Below, piece by piece: positions 54,888 to 63,927 of a DNA stretch of 64,000 nt. Position 1 is the first letter of the stretch. The number at the start of each line of letters is the position of its first letter. The translations under genes were made by a program, and so were the position numbers. A model generated the notes under the pieces. The model was not told where the DNA came from. It saw only the letters and a list, made by a program, of their open reading frames with translations, and did not search any database. Origin of the DNA: Phycisphaeraceae bacterium (GTDB lineage Bacteria > Planctomycetota > Phycisphaerae > Phycisphaerales > UBA1924); NCBI GenBank assembly GCA_019636515.1, contig JAHBXI010000002.1, positions 699,428 to 763,427 of the forward strand, read 5' to 3'.

Positions 54888-56555
54888 TCACGACGGCCCG
54901 TTCATCGCCCGCACCTGGTCGATGATCTCCCGTCCGTTCATGCATCGCGGGCACTTGTGCTGACCGCCGAGTTTGCCCTTTGATTCCATCCATCGGTGGA
55001 ACGCCCCGACCGGCAGCGGCGTGATCGTCGGCGGAGACATCCCCAGGTCTCCGGTTCGCTTGGTCGTGTAGTCGACGTTCTGCTCCTTGAGCGCGTCATC
55101 GAACGCGGCTCGGAAGCGTTCCAGAGGATTCCAAGCCCCCGAAGATGGCTCCTTGTGCTCGATCTCGACGGCCAGTTCAAGCCCGGCCCGCCCGCCCGCG
55201 GATGGATACACGGGAGCGGCGGTGAATTCACCGACCACGACGCCGGCGGCCCTGGCGGCCCTCTCCACCGCGTTCTCGATGTGCTCGACAATCAGGTTTT
55301 CCCCGAACGCGTTGATGAAATGCCGGTGGCGGCCCACGATGCGCAGCCTGGCCGGCCCGTCACCCGGCGAGCCGTCGAACCGATCCGGAACCGTGTCGAA
55401 CTCGACCACGTCGCCCAGCACGTACCGCCACAGGCCGGCGCACGTCGAGAGCACCACCACGTACTTCTGTCCCTTCTCCACCTCGTCACAGGCAAACGCC
55501 CGCGCGTCGGGGCGGTCGATCTCCTCGATCGGAACAAACTCGTGGAACAGGCCGATGTCGGTGTTCACCCGCAGACCCGGATCACCCGGCCGGTCCTGGA
55601 TCGCCACAAACCCTTCCGACGCAGGGTACAACTCCAGGCGGCACGGCAGGTCCGGTCCGTCGCTCGACCCGCTGAACACCTGCCTCACCCGGGGATCGAA
55701 CGGCCCGTAGCGCACCCCCCCGTGGATGAACACCGAGAAATTCGGCCACACGTCCCGGATGGTCTCCACGCGCCGACCCCGCTCCCGGGCCATCTGCATC
55801 ACGCGTTCCATCAACACCAGTCCCCACGAGCACATCCCGCTGACGATGCGCACGTCCTGGTCCAGGCACCGGCGGGCCATGGCCTCGATCTTTGAGGGCC
55901 AGTGGTTCATCAGCGCGATGGTCGGCCCGGGCAGGTACACCGCGCTCATCGGCCAGCGGATCAGCGGCGTCACAATCCCCGACAGGTCCCCCGTGCGAAT
56001 ACCCTGGGCGCTTGTGTCCAGCGCGCTCGACCCTCCCAGGAACAGGATCTTTCCCCCCGTGGCCCACCCCAGCGGCACCCCGAACCGCGCCAGGTTCGCG
56101 AAGATGTCCAGCGAGGCACGGAAGTTCGACCGCAGCATTTCCCGTGATACCGGTATGTACTTGTCACCGGCCGTCGTCCCGCTGGTCTGCGCAAAGTCCC
56201 GCACCAGGCCGGGCCACATCACGCCCGCCTGGGCGCCCTCTCGCATCCGTGCGATCCGCGACCGATACGCGTACCAGTCCGCGATCCCAACCCGATCCCG
56301 ATAGGCCGCGAGGATGTCTTCGTCCGGCCGACCCGCGATCGACCCGAACCCCATCTCCCGCCCGAACTCCGTCTCTTGGGCACGGCGAAGCAGGCCGCGA
56401 AGTTGAGACCGCTGGATCCGGCCTGTCCGCCGGCGCCAGTGCTCCGTATTCGACAGCAGCCCAACCCGCCGGGAGAGCAGGGCCCCCATGCCCTTGCCGA
56501 CCAGAAAGGTCCATCGGTTCGACGCCGCGGGCAGGTTGACCGTTGCTCGGGTCAT
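54888..56555 (-). CDS. GH3-family acyl-adenylate-forming protein
   Basis: 555 residues. The GH3 fold belongs to the acyl-adenylate (ANL) superfamily. Plant members join amino acids to jasmonate or auxin, while bacterial substrates are mostly unknown. Visible: FAQTSGTTAGDKYIPVSREML (ATP/phosphate loop), LFLGGSSAL, ELYPASEGFVAIQD (the YxxSE adenine region), LRVNTDIGLFHEFVPIEE, GLWRYVLGDVVEFDT (hinge), RIVGRHRHFINAFGENLIVEHIENAV, and a C-terminal KCPRCMNGREIIDQV motif. The N-terminus is a helical region without signal peptide. It is divergent from tsaB, with starts 54 bases apart. No acyl carrier or amino-acid gene is next to it. Confidence 0.9.
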   Translation of the reverse strand: MTRATVNLPAASNRWTFLVGKGMGALLSRRVGLLSNTEHWRRRTGRIQRSQLRGLLRRAQETEFGREMGFGSIAGRPDEDILAAYRDRVGIADWYAYRSRIARMREGAQAGVMWPGLVRDFAQTSGTTAGDKYIPVSREMLRSNFRASLDIFANLARFGVPLGWATGGKILFLGGSSALDTSAQGIRTGDLSGIVTPLIRWPMSAVYLPGPTIALMNHWPSKIEAMARRCLDQDVRIVSGMCSWGLVLMERVMQMARERGRRVETIRDVWPNFSVFIHGGVRYGPFDPRVRQVFSGSSDGPDLPCRLELYPASEGFVAIQDRPGDPGLRVNTDIGLFHEFVPIEEIDRPDARAFACDEVEKGQKYVVVLSTCAGLWRYVLGDVVEFDTVPDRFDGSPGDGPARLRIVGRHRHFINAFGENLIVEHIENAVERAARAAGVVVGEFTAAPVYPSAGGRAGLELAVEIEHKEPSSGAWNPLERFRAAFDDALKEQNVDYTTKRTGDLGMSPPTITPLPVGAFHRWMESKGKLGGQHKCPRCMNGREIIDQVRAMNGPS

Positions 56556-56608
56556 GCGTGCTGATTGTTGGCGGCGCGGGCCGACCGGGAACCCATCTAC
56601 CGTTGGTC

Positions 56609-57358
56609 GTGGCCGGACACGCCATTACGCTCGCCATTGAGACCTCAAACCCCTCCGCGTGGGACGAATCCGTCCCTCTCCGCCCGGGGGTCGCGGCCCT
56701 ATCGGGAACGGGTGTCGGCGATTCAAAGGTGCTCGGCGTCGAGGACATCGACCCAACCCGTCGGCACGACGACGACCTCATGCCCGCCATCCAGCGGCTT
56801 GCCGACCGAGTCGGGTTCCGTCCGTCCGATGTCACTCGCCTCGCCGTCTCGGCCGGGCCGGGTGGATTCACCGCCGTGCGCATGGCCATGACCGTCGCCA
56901 AGTCCATCGCCGACGTGACCGGTGCGGTGTGTGTCCCGGTTCCCACCGCGGTATCCGTCGCCGCGGCGGCGGTGGGGATGGGGCGGGCCGGGGCGAGCGT
57001 TTCGGCCCCCTTTGCCGTGGCGCTGGCGTCCAAGGACGATTCCCTCTTTCTGGCACGGTTCGACGCGTCGGGACAGCCGGCCGGGCCGGGGAGGGTCGTC
57101 CGAACCCAGGAGATCTCGTGGTCCGGGATCGGTGTCCTCGTCGCCGATCGGTTCCTTCCCCCCGGCGGCTTCGATTCGGCCGTTGCGGCGGGTGTTTCGA
57201 TTGTGCGCCCCGTGTTTGACCCCGTGGCGTGCGCACGGGCGTCGTGGTCGTTCCAGTCCGTGGACCCCGCCCGCGCCGAGGTGATCTATCCACGTCCACC
57301 CGAGGCAATCCGAAAGTGGGAGCAACTCCACGGCCGCGGGGATCCACCGATAGCATGA
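56609..57358 (+). CDS. tsaB: tRNA threonylcarbamoyladenosine biosynthesis protein TsaB
   Basis: 249 residues from GTG 56609 (TTG 56603 is possible). This ASKHA-fold partner of TsaD makes t6A37 in ANN-decoding tRNAs. It starts HAITLAIETSNPS, then a Pro/Gly insert of about 30 residues before DDDLMPAIQRLADRVGFRPSDVTRLAVSAGPGGFTAVRMAMTVAKSIAD, which is the family signature (SxGPGSFTGLRIG with an altered end, GGFTAVRMA). The extra loop makes it slightly longer than E. coli TsaB. TACCGT lies five bases before the GTG. The stop lies just before lnt. Also called yeaZ. Confidence 0.88.
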   Translation: MAGHAITLAIETSNPSAWDESVPLRPGVAALSGTGVGDSKVLGVEDIDPTRRHDDDLMPAIQRLADRVGFRPSDVTRLAVSAGPGGFTAVRMAMTVAKSIADVTGAVCVPVPTAVSVAAAAVGMGRAGASVSAPFAVALASKDDSLFLARFDASGQPAGPGRVVRTQEISWSGIGVLVADRFLPPGGFDSAVAAGVSIVRPVFDPVACARASWSFQSVDPARAEVIYPRPPEAIRKWEQLHGRGDPPIA

Positions 57359-57385
57359 ACACGGCGAGCCGTGGCCCGCTTGCCC

Positions 57386-59182
57386 ATGGATCTTCCCGTG
57401 GCACGATCACCCATCACTTCAACTTCAGCGCCGGTTCTCACCCCTCGCCGGTGGTGGCGCGGCATGGCCGTGCCTTTCGGGGCGGGCCTCTCGCATTCGG
57501 CTCTGCTACTGGCCGTGTTTGATCCCATCGGGCTTTGGCCACTGGCGCTGATCGCGATCGCGCCGCTGGCATGGGCCGCATCACGACCGAGACCCGAGGG
57601 CATGTCCCCCCTCGCCGAATTCGCGGCCCTGTGGCTTGGGGCGATGCCGTTCTTTCTTCTTCAGCAGGCATGGGTCATCGACGTCAGCGTCGCCGGATAC
57701 CCGTTCATGGCGGCCTACCTCTCTCTTTACGCGCCGACCGCCGTTGTGATCATGCGGCGCACCCAGGCCGTGCTGCCGCCCTGGGCCGTCGGTATCAGCC
57801 ATGGCATGCTCTGGACCGCCCTTGAAGTCTTCCGCGGGGACGTGGCCTTCAAGGGCTACGCGTGGTTCAACGTGGCACACCCCATCGCCGAGTCGCCCGC
57901 CCTGGCCGCCGCCGCCGCCGTTACCGGCGTGTACGGCATCACGCTCCTGGTCTCGATCATCGGCGGTTCCGCCGGGGTGTGCCTTGCCCGGGGAGACCGA
58001 GCGGCGAACACCGCGGTCGCCGCCGCCGCCGCGGTCGCCTGGGGAGTGCTCGCCGTCTCCGGTTGGAAAGCGACCCCCGAGCCGGACCCCCGACGCGAGG
58101 CCTTCATCCGTGTCGGAATCGTGCAGACGAACCTCCCCCAGAGCAACAAGGTCTCGCCGGACCTGGACACAACCCTGGACTTGTGGAGGGATCTCGAGCG
58201 GTACACGCTTGCGGCGGCCTCATCGACCCCGGCCCCCGACCTGATCGTCTGGCCCGAGACCATGAAGCCCGGAATGGCCCTCGACCAACACTCGGTCGAG
58301 GCCGAACGCCGAGCGGGGGTGGCTCTGTTCCCGGCGGATCCCGGTTCATCGCGTCCGCCCATCGCCACCGCGGACTTCGCCGACGCCACGATCGAACTCC
58401 AGCGACGCACCGGGATCCCCCTGCTGGTCGGCGAGGATGCGTACGACGACCTGAAAATCATCCCCGGCCCGTCGGGAAGGCTCGAAGTGTCGTACGCCCG
58501 GCGGTTCAACAGCGCGTTTCTCATCACCCAGGGACAGGTTCGGCGGGAGCGCTACGACAAGGTCCGGCTGACGCCTTTTGGTGAAGAGATGCCGTACATC
58601 TCGCTCTGGCCCGCGCTCCAATCAAGGCTGCTTGACCTGGCCGCCTCGGGGATGCGGCTCGATCTCTCGTCGGGATCCGAGTTGACGGTATTCCGTGTTC
58701 CCATCGCGGGCGGGCGGCAGGTCCGGATCGTCACCCCGATCTGCTTCGAGGCCACCGAGTCCGACCTGTGCCGCCGCATGGTGCATGACGGATCAACCCG
58801 ACGCGCCGACCTCATGGTGAACATGACCAACGACGGGTGGTTCGGCTGGTGGAGGGCCGGACGCCGCCAGCACCTGCTCCTGGCCCGATGGAGGTGCATC
58901 GAACTTGCAACCCCCATGGTCCGCGCTGCCAACACCGGCATCTCCTGCTCCATCGATGCACGCGGCCGAGTCCGACCGATCGCCATCGGGGCCAACGCCA
59001 CCGACTGGAACGCCGCCGGGCTTCTCCTTGCCGATATCTCCATGCCCGTCTCGGTCACCCCGATGGCTCGCGGAGGGTGGGTCCTGGGATGGGTTTGCCT
59101 GGTCGCGGGGTCGCTCCAAGTGGCGTTCCTTCTTATTCCGCGGCCCGTTTCGAACCGAACAAGAACGGGGAACCTCGCGTAA
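57386..59182 (+). CDS. lnt: Apolipoprotein N-acyltransferase
   Basis: 598 residues from ATG 57386; GTG 57371 would add five. Integral membrane enzyme that adds the third acyl chain to lipoproteins. About six to seven transmembrane helices (about 25-210) precede a nitrilase-fold periplasmic domain. The catalytic triad reads as IVWPETM (Glu, about 290), YDKVRLTPFGE (Lys, about 391) and ITPICFEATES-type (Cys, about 452), followed by MVNMTNDGWFG and ANTGISCSIDARG. It ends with a last transmembrane helix. The several lipoproteins in this window fit with it. It lies 27 bases after tsaB. Confidence 0.93.
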   Translation: MDLPVARSPITSTSAPVLTPRRWWRGMAVPFGAGLSHSALLLAVFDPIGLWPLALIAIAPLAWAASRPRPEGMSPLAEFAALWLGAMPFFLLQQAWVIDVSVAGYPFMAAYLSLYAPTAVVIMRRTQAVLPPWAVGISHGMLWTALEVFRGDVAFKGYAWFNVAHPIAESPALAAAAAVTGVYGITLLVSIIGGSAGVCLARGDRAANTAVAAAAAVAWGVLAVSGWKATPEPDPRREAFIRVGIVQTNLPQSNKVSPDLDTTLDLWRDLERYTLAAASSTPAPDLIVWPETMKPGMALDQHSVEAERRAGVALFPADPGSSRPPIATADFADATIELQRRTGIPLLVGEDAYDDLKIIPGPSGRLEVSYARRFNSAFLITQGQVRRERYDKVRLTPFGEEMPYISLWPALQSRLLDLAASGMRLDLSSGSELTVFRVPIAGGRQVRIVTPICFEATESDLCRRMVHDGSTRRADLMVNMTNDGWFGWWRAGRRQHLLLARWRCIELATPMVRAANTGISCSIDARGRVRPIAIGANATDWNAAGLLLADISMPVSVTPMARGGWVLGWVCLVAGSLQVAFLLIPRPVSNRTRTGNLA

Positions 59183-59243
59183 TGTACCCGCTTCACCCCG
59201 GTGTTGGGGACCGGCGGATCGTGGTCCGGCAGGGAGGCTTCGC

Positions 59244-60437
59244 ATGGGATGCTCGGTTTTTGCTCGCATCAATCCCTCGACCAGGGTGACCACCCACCAT
59301 CCACTCCGACGCGGTTCTCGTTCGATCGGGCTCGCCGCGAGCCTTGCCGCCGTCATGGTCATCGCCGCCGCCTGCGGCCCTGCGCCAACAGCCGCCGGCC
59401 GCCGGCCAGCCTCTCCGGCCGGTCGCGCCCAGCCTTCCGACCAGTCCGCCGCTGCTTATGCCAACACCAGGAACCTCGCTCCGGCCGAGGACTTCAACAA
59501 CCCGCTCGTTCGCTCCGCCCTCCGCGAACAGGCGATCGAGACGATCCTCGCCGGCGCGCGGAGCCGTGATCCTTCGATCCGGGCCAACGCCACCGAAGCC
59601 GCCCTGTTCGCCCCCGCCCGGCTCGAGTCCATCGTGGCCGCCTCCCTGAAGGACGACAACATCGGTGTCCGCGCGGTCGGGGGGGTGGTCGTCGGGAAAG
59701 CCCAACTCAGGTCCCTCGCCCCCGCCCTCTGGCCGCTGCTTTCCGATTCTTCCCCGTACGTCAGTTCGGCCGCCATCTTCGGACTCAGGCGATGCGGCGA
59801 GGACGTCGATCCCACGCCCCTCTCGAACTCCCTCAACAACGATCCCTCCACGAAAATAAGGTCGCACGCCGCCTATCTGCTCGGTGAACTGGGCGACCGC
59901 AGCGCGGTCCCCATGCTCCGCGCCGCCGCCAGGAGGCCCATGCCGCGAGCCTCGGACTCCGACCGGCGCCTCATGGAACTCCAGATCGCCGAAGCCCTGG
60001 TCAAACTCGGGGATGAGCCGCAGATCATGGCCATCCGCGCCGCCCTTTATCCCTCCAGCATCGAGGCGCTCGAGGCCACCGCTCTGGCCGTCCAGATCAT
60101 CGGAACCCTCAAGGACCAGGGCGCCGCCGATCAACTCATCTACCTCTCCGCCAAGACCGACGAAGCCGGAAACCTCATGCCCGCCGAAATCCGGCTGGGC
60201 ATCGCCGCCTCACTCGCCATGATCGGCAACCGCCGAGGGGACTTCATCGCACAGGAATTCGTCAACAGCGCAAACCCCGTTCTGCGCGCCCAAACCGCCT
60301 TTGTCTTTGGCGCCACCGCCACCAACGAGGGTCTTGCCGTTCTCCAGCGGTTCATGTCCAGCGACGATTCCGAGCAGGTCCGGCTCGCCTCCGCCGCGGG
60401 CGTACTGAAGGCCATCGGCACGGAACCCCGCCGCTGA
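59244..60437 (+). CDS. HEAT-repeat lipoprotein
   Basis: 397 residues from ATG 59244 (AGGGAGG six bases upstream). A long basic N-terminus precedes the lipoprotein signal SIGLAASLAAVMVIAAAC44. After a Pro/Ala/Gln linker the protein is built of HEAT-like helical repeats: RSALREQAIETILAGARSRDPSIRANATEAALF, IVAASLKDDNIGVRAVGGVVVGKAQL, LWPLLSDSSPYVSSAAIFGLRRCG, IRSHAAYLLGELGDRSAVPMLRAAAR and later units. It is probably a scaffold anchored to a membrane and facing the periplasm. It lies 61 bases after lnt. Confidence 0.85.
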   Translation: MGCSVFARINPSTRVTTHHPLRRGSRSIGLAASLAAVMVIAAACGPAPTAAGRRPASPAGRAQPSDQSAAAYANTRNLAPAEDFNNPLVRSALREQAIETILAGARSRDPSIRANATEAALFAPARLESIVAASLKDDNIGVRAVGGVVVGKAQLRSLAPALWPLLSDSSPYVSSAAIFGLRRCGEDVDPTPLSNSLNNDPSTKIRSHAAYLLGELGDRSAVPMLRAAARRPMPRASDSDRRLMELQIAEALVKLGDEPQIMAIRAALYPSSIEALEATALAVQIIGTLKDQGAADQLIYLSAKTDEAGNLMPAEIRLGIAASLAMIGNRRGDFIAQEFVNSANPVLRAQTAFVFGATATNEGLAVLQRFMSSDDSEQVRLASAAGVLKAIGTEPRR

Positions 60438-60779
60438 CCCACCCGGGTGTCAAGCCGGATGCCTCCCGCCCGTCTCCCGACCCCCTTCGGGCTCGCGAGA
60501 CCTTTGACCCGGTTTGACAGCCGGGCGTCCACTTCGTAACAATGCCCCACCGAACCGGATCGGTGTCAACCGACCTTTGGCGGGCGTATCGTTCCGGCCG
60601 GTGCTTCTCGTGGGTTTGTGCGGACTTTGATCGGTGTGTAGCCGTATCCGGGGCGGGGTCCGCCGCCGTATGAACGCGTCGGTGCGAAAGAGTGATCCGG
60701 CCGCCAGAAGCGGTGGCGACGCTCGCGGATCCGCCGGGCCGCCCGGACTTCACCGCGGCGTGCGAACGAGGAGTCGATC
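60438..60779. other. 342-bp gap upstream of the coiled-coil gene
   Basis: No gene seen. TTGACA (60514-60519), 17 bases and TAACAA (60537-60542) make a candidate promoter with a leader of about 230 bases. ACGAGGAG (about 60766-60773) is the ribosome site of the next gene. Confidence 0.45.
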
Positions 60780-61652
60780 GTGCACATCCTGACCAAGATC
60801 CTGATGGTGTTTGCGGCCGTGCTCGCGATCTTTCTTTCGGCGCTCACCATCGCCTATTCCGCCAACACCGACAAGATCGTCGCGGATTACGCCCAGGCCT
60901 CCGCCCATGCCGAGTCGGTCAGCGCTTCGAGCGCGGTGCAGGTCACCCAGGCCTCCGAGATCCAGAACCGCATGAAGGCCGAGATCGACCAGATCTCGCG
61001 CCGGGCCGCCGACTTTGAGTCCCGCATCAACGAACTCCAGCGTGAGAACGCCGGACTCCGCGACGCCCGCGCCCGCGCCGAGGCACGCTTCGACTCCATC
61101 GAGGGGGAGAAGCGAGTCCTTACCGAGACCGCCAACACCCAGGCCAAACTCCTCGACAGTTACCGCTCCGAGGTCGGCAAACTCCTCGCCGGTGAACTCG
61201 CCTACCGCAAGCGCGAACTCGAACTCGACGAACGCATCAGCGAACTCGAGAGCCAGCGCGAAGTCCTCCAGGCCAACGTCCGCGCCCTCCAGGAGCAACT
61301 CACCGAGTCGCGCATGGCCATGGGCACCGGCGCCGCCGGGACACTCGCCATCTCCACCGGCGCCCTCCGCGCCGCCGAGCCCTTCACCATCACCGGACCC
61401 CTGATCCGCACACGTGTCGACCGTGTCACCACCGACGCCGCCACCGGATCGCTCCTGGCCCAGGTCCCCGTCGGATCCGCCGGCAACATCCGCTCCAACG
61501 CCAAACTCTTCATCGTCCGCGACGGCGTCTTCCTCGCCAACCTCATCATCGTCCAGGCCGACATCAACTGGTCCGTCGGCCGCGTCGATTCCCTCGGCCA
61601 GACGGTCGAGATCCGTCCCGGAGACGAGGTCTTCAGCCGCCTGACCAACTGA
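60780..61652 (+). CDS. Membrane-anchored coiled-coil protein
   Basis: 290 residues from GTG 60780 (ACGAGGAG six bases upstream). One N-terminal transmembrane helix (about 3-26, LTKILMVFAAVLAIFLSALTIAY) is followed by a long coiled coil (about 40-180) rich in Ala/Glu/Arg/Gln, then a short Gly/Ala turn and a C-terminal beta domain of about 100 residues (LIRTRVDRVTTDAATGSLLAQVPVG to VEIRPGDEVFSRLTN) that resembles the C-terminal barrel of FlgT or other SH3-like folds. Family not recognised. It lies 132 bases before another small membrane gene on the same strand and the two may form an envelope pair. Confidence 0.7.
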   Translation: MHILTKILMVFAAVLAIFLSALTIAYSANTDKIVADYAQASAHAESVSASSAVQVTQASEIQNRMKAEIDQISRRAADFESRINELQRENAGLRDARARAEARFDSIEGEKRVLTETANTQAKLLDSYRSEVGKLLAGELAYRKRELELDERISELESQREVLQANVRALQEQLTESRMAMGTGAAGTLAISTGALRAAEPFTITGPLIRTRVDRVTTDAATGSLLAQVPVGSAGNIRSNAKLFIVRDGVFLANLIIVQADINWSVGRVDSLGQTVEIRPGDEVFSRLTN

Positions 61653-61784
61653 TCGACCACCCGATTCACCGGACCGCTCACAACAGCGGACCAATCCGGG
61701 GAACGACCGCGGCATTCCGACCTGGGCTTCGCTTCGACCGGGGATTCCAAGAGACGGGCATACACGAACAAGGGCGAACACGCG

Positions 61785-61997
61785 ATGACGCAGTTCAAGA
61801 TGCAGATGCCCGGCGGACGAGCCCGCCGATACGCCGGACCCGATGTCTACACCGCGCTGGCCTTTGTCGCGGTTGCTTTTCTCGTCGCCGCCTGCGTCAT
61901 CATGTGGCAGGCGGGCATGAAGGTCGCCCCCCAGGGCGCCTCCAGCCCCTTCGACATGCAGACCGCCGGCTCGATCAAGATCAAGAAGGCAAACTGA
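61785..61997 (+). CDS. Small single-pass membrane protein
   Basis: 70 residues: a basic head (MTQFKMQMPGGRARRYAG), one transmembrane helix (about 20-42, DVYTALAFVAVAFLVAACVIMWQ) and a short tail ending IKIKKAN. It resembles small inner-membrane partners of envelope complexes, but no family is recognised. It follows the coiled-coil gene. Confidence 0.65.
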   Translation: MTQFKMQMPGGRARRYAGPDVYTALAFVAVAFLVAACVIMWQAGMKVAPQGASSPFDMQTAGSIKIKKAN

Positions 61998-62380
61998 GAG
62001 CGCACGATCCTCGCGGCTTCCCTCACCGGCGAACCACGCTCGCCGAGCCTGGCGAATCCGGCTCGGCCGGCCTGCGTGCCTGCGCCCGCTCCGGCATTCG
62101 TGCCGGCCGGCGTGCCTGCCGGCGTACTCACGCATCCCGGCCCGTGACTGCCCAAGTTTGCTGGAACCTGCCTGTCGAAGCCCGCCCGCCTGCCCAAGCC
62201 TGCCGATTCCGGCTCGGCTGGCCTGCGTGCCTGCACCCGTTCCGGCATTCGTGCCGGCCTGCGTGCTCCCGCGTCAGTGCCCGAGCCTGCTGAAGCCTGC
62301 TGGAGCCTTGACAAACCACCATCCGGGGCTACATTTCGAGTCCCGTTCGCCGCGGCGAACACCCGGCATGGACCCACGTC
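61998..62380. other. Repetitive gap before tRNA-Asp
   Basis: No gene supported. It carries the 62-bp direct repeat described separately and many CCTGC/CTGCC short repeats. Confidence 0.6.
62054..62266. repeat. Pair of 62-bp direct repeats (copies 62054-62115 and 62205-62266)
   Basis: Both copies share the sequence beginning GAATCCGGCTCGG or GATTCCGGCTCGG and ending GGCGTGC or CTGCGTGC, with a period of 151 bases and only a few mismatches. The space between holds shorter degenerate CCTGCC units. It lies 115 bases before tRNA-Asp. Confidence 0.85.
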
Positions 62381-62454
<74 letters not shown>

Positions 62455-62491
62455 TTTGGATAAACCTTGCTGAACCCGTAGGTTACGGGTA

Positions 62492-62545
62492 CCCCCCGAC
62501 GGTCGGGGGCGCAGCTCGAAACGATTTCCGCGCGGTGCGCGCACC
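62492..62545. other. Hairpins between tRNA-Asp and integrase
   Basis: CCCCCGAC/GTCGGGGG (near 62493-62509) and CGCGGTGCGCGCACCGCG (near 62530-62547) are two near-perfect palindromes, preceded by ACCCGTA/TTACGGGT (near 62477-62491). They could be recombinase arm sites, regulators of the integrase, or terminators. Confidence 0.45.
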
Positions 62546-62571
62546 GCGCTGGAGTTTCGGGAGGTGCCCCC

Positions 62572-63927
62572 GTGCCGAAGACCCCGGGCTATCGCAAGCG
62601 CCACGACCGCAACCAGGCCATCGTCACCCTGACCGACGCCGCGACCAAACGGCGGCGGGATTACTGGCTGGGCGAGTACGGCTCGCCCGAGAGCCGCGAG
62701 CTGTACCACCGCGTCGTTGCGGAGTGGGAAGCCAACGCCCGCCGCCTGATCGACCCTGACTTCGAGAAGCCCGCCGCTGGCGGGCCGGGCGGCGACGCGG
62801 GGCCGGACGGCACGGGCGGCATCACCATCTCCGAGCTGTGCGCCCGCTTCTGGCGGATGCGGGCGCCGCAGTTCAACGCGAACGAGCAGGGGCATCTCAA
62901 GGCACTCATCCGGCTCCTTCGGCGCTCGTACGGCTCGACGCCCGCTTCGGCGTTTGGGCCGCGGCGGCTGCAGCGGCTCCGCGACGAGATGATCCGCGAC
63001 GACGAGGAGAGCGGCCGTCGGGGCTGGGGCGTCACCTACACCAACGCGCAGGTGCGGCGGCTGTGCCGGCTCTTCAAGTGGGCGGCGTCGCAGGAGATCG
63101 TCTCCGCGAACGTGAGAGTGGAACTACTGGCGGTGGACCCGCTCAGGCCCGGGCGCTGCGAGGCGCGGGCTGGACGGGTCGTGAAGCCCGTGCCGGTCGA
63201 GATCGTCGAGAAGACGCTGCCCTTCATGGCCAGCCCGGTCGCCGCGGCTGTGCGGTTGCAGTTGCTCACCGGAGCCAGGCCCGACGAGGTGCTCAGCCTG
63301 CGGCCGTGCGACATCGACACCTCCGCCAGCGACGGAGTCTGGGTGGTCCGTCCCGAGCGGCACAAGACGCAGTACATGGGGCACGACCGCGTGCTCTTCC
63401 TCGGCCCCAAGGCGCAGGCCGTGCTGGAGCGGTTCATGGACCGCCCGCCGGGCGCGTACCTCTTCAGCCCCGCCGAGGCGGACGCGGAGCGGCGGGCGAC
63501 ACGGGCCGCGGCGCGGAGGACGCCGCTCTCGTGCGGCAACCGCGCGGGGACCAACCGCAAGGCCGAGCCGAGAAAGACCGCGGGCGACCGCTACGACGCG
63601 CGGGCGTACTACCGGGCCGTGCAGTACGCCTGCGACGTGGCCTTCCCGCCCCCCGCGCCGCTGGGCAAGCGCGACGATGAGACCCGGGAGGCGTGGCGGC
63701 AGCGCCTCGCTTCGACTGGCCTCAAAGCGGCCCTCGACGCCTGGCGGAAGGAGCACCGGTGGTTCCCGTACCAGCTCCGCCACACGGCGGCGACGCTCTA
63801 CCGGCGGGAGCACGGCCTGGAGGCCTCGGCCCTGGTGCTCGGGCACGCCAGCGCCCGGGTGACGGACGCGGTCTACGCCGAGCGGGACCAGTCGAAGGTG
63901 GCAGAGATCATGCGGCGGGTGGGATAG
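62572..63927 (+). CDS. Tyrosine recombinase / phage-type integrase
   Basis: 451 residues from GTG 62572 (GGGAGGTG upstream). A core-binding helical domain (about 80-190) precedes the catalytic domain. The active-site set is Arg in LLTGARPDEVLSL (about 233), a beta-hairpin lysine, HxxR in PYQLRHTAATLYRREHG (about 401-405), LGHASARV (about 423) and Tyr in TDAVYAERDQS (about 434). A large insert of about 90 residues between Arg I and the HxxR box (Arg/Ala-rich, DARAYYRAVQYACDVAF) is unusual and typical of actinobacterial or planctomycete integrase families. Its position next to tRNA-Asp fits tRNA-targeted integration. Confidence 0.93.
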   Translation: MPKTPGYRKRHDRNQAIVTLTDAATKRRRDYWLGEYGSPESRELYHRVVAEWEANARRLIDPDFEKPAAGGPGGDAGPDGTGGITISELCARFWRMRAPQFNANEQGHLKALIRLLRRSYGSTPASAFGPRRLQRLRDEMIRDDEESGRRGWGVTYTNAQVRRLCRLFKWAASQEIVSANVRVELLAVDPLRPGRCEARAGRVVKPVPVEIVEKTLPFMASPVAAAVRLQLLTGARPDEVLSLRPCDIDTSASDGVWVVRPERHKTQYMGHDRVLFLGPKAQAVLERFMDRPPGAYLFSPAEADAERRATRAAARRTPLSCGNRAGTNRKAEPRKTAGDRYDARAYYRAVQYACDVAFPPPAPLGKRDDETREAWRQRLASTGLKAALDAWRKEHRWFPYQLRHTAATLYRREHGLEASALVLGHASARVTDAVYAERDQSKVAEIMRRVG

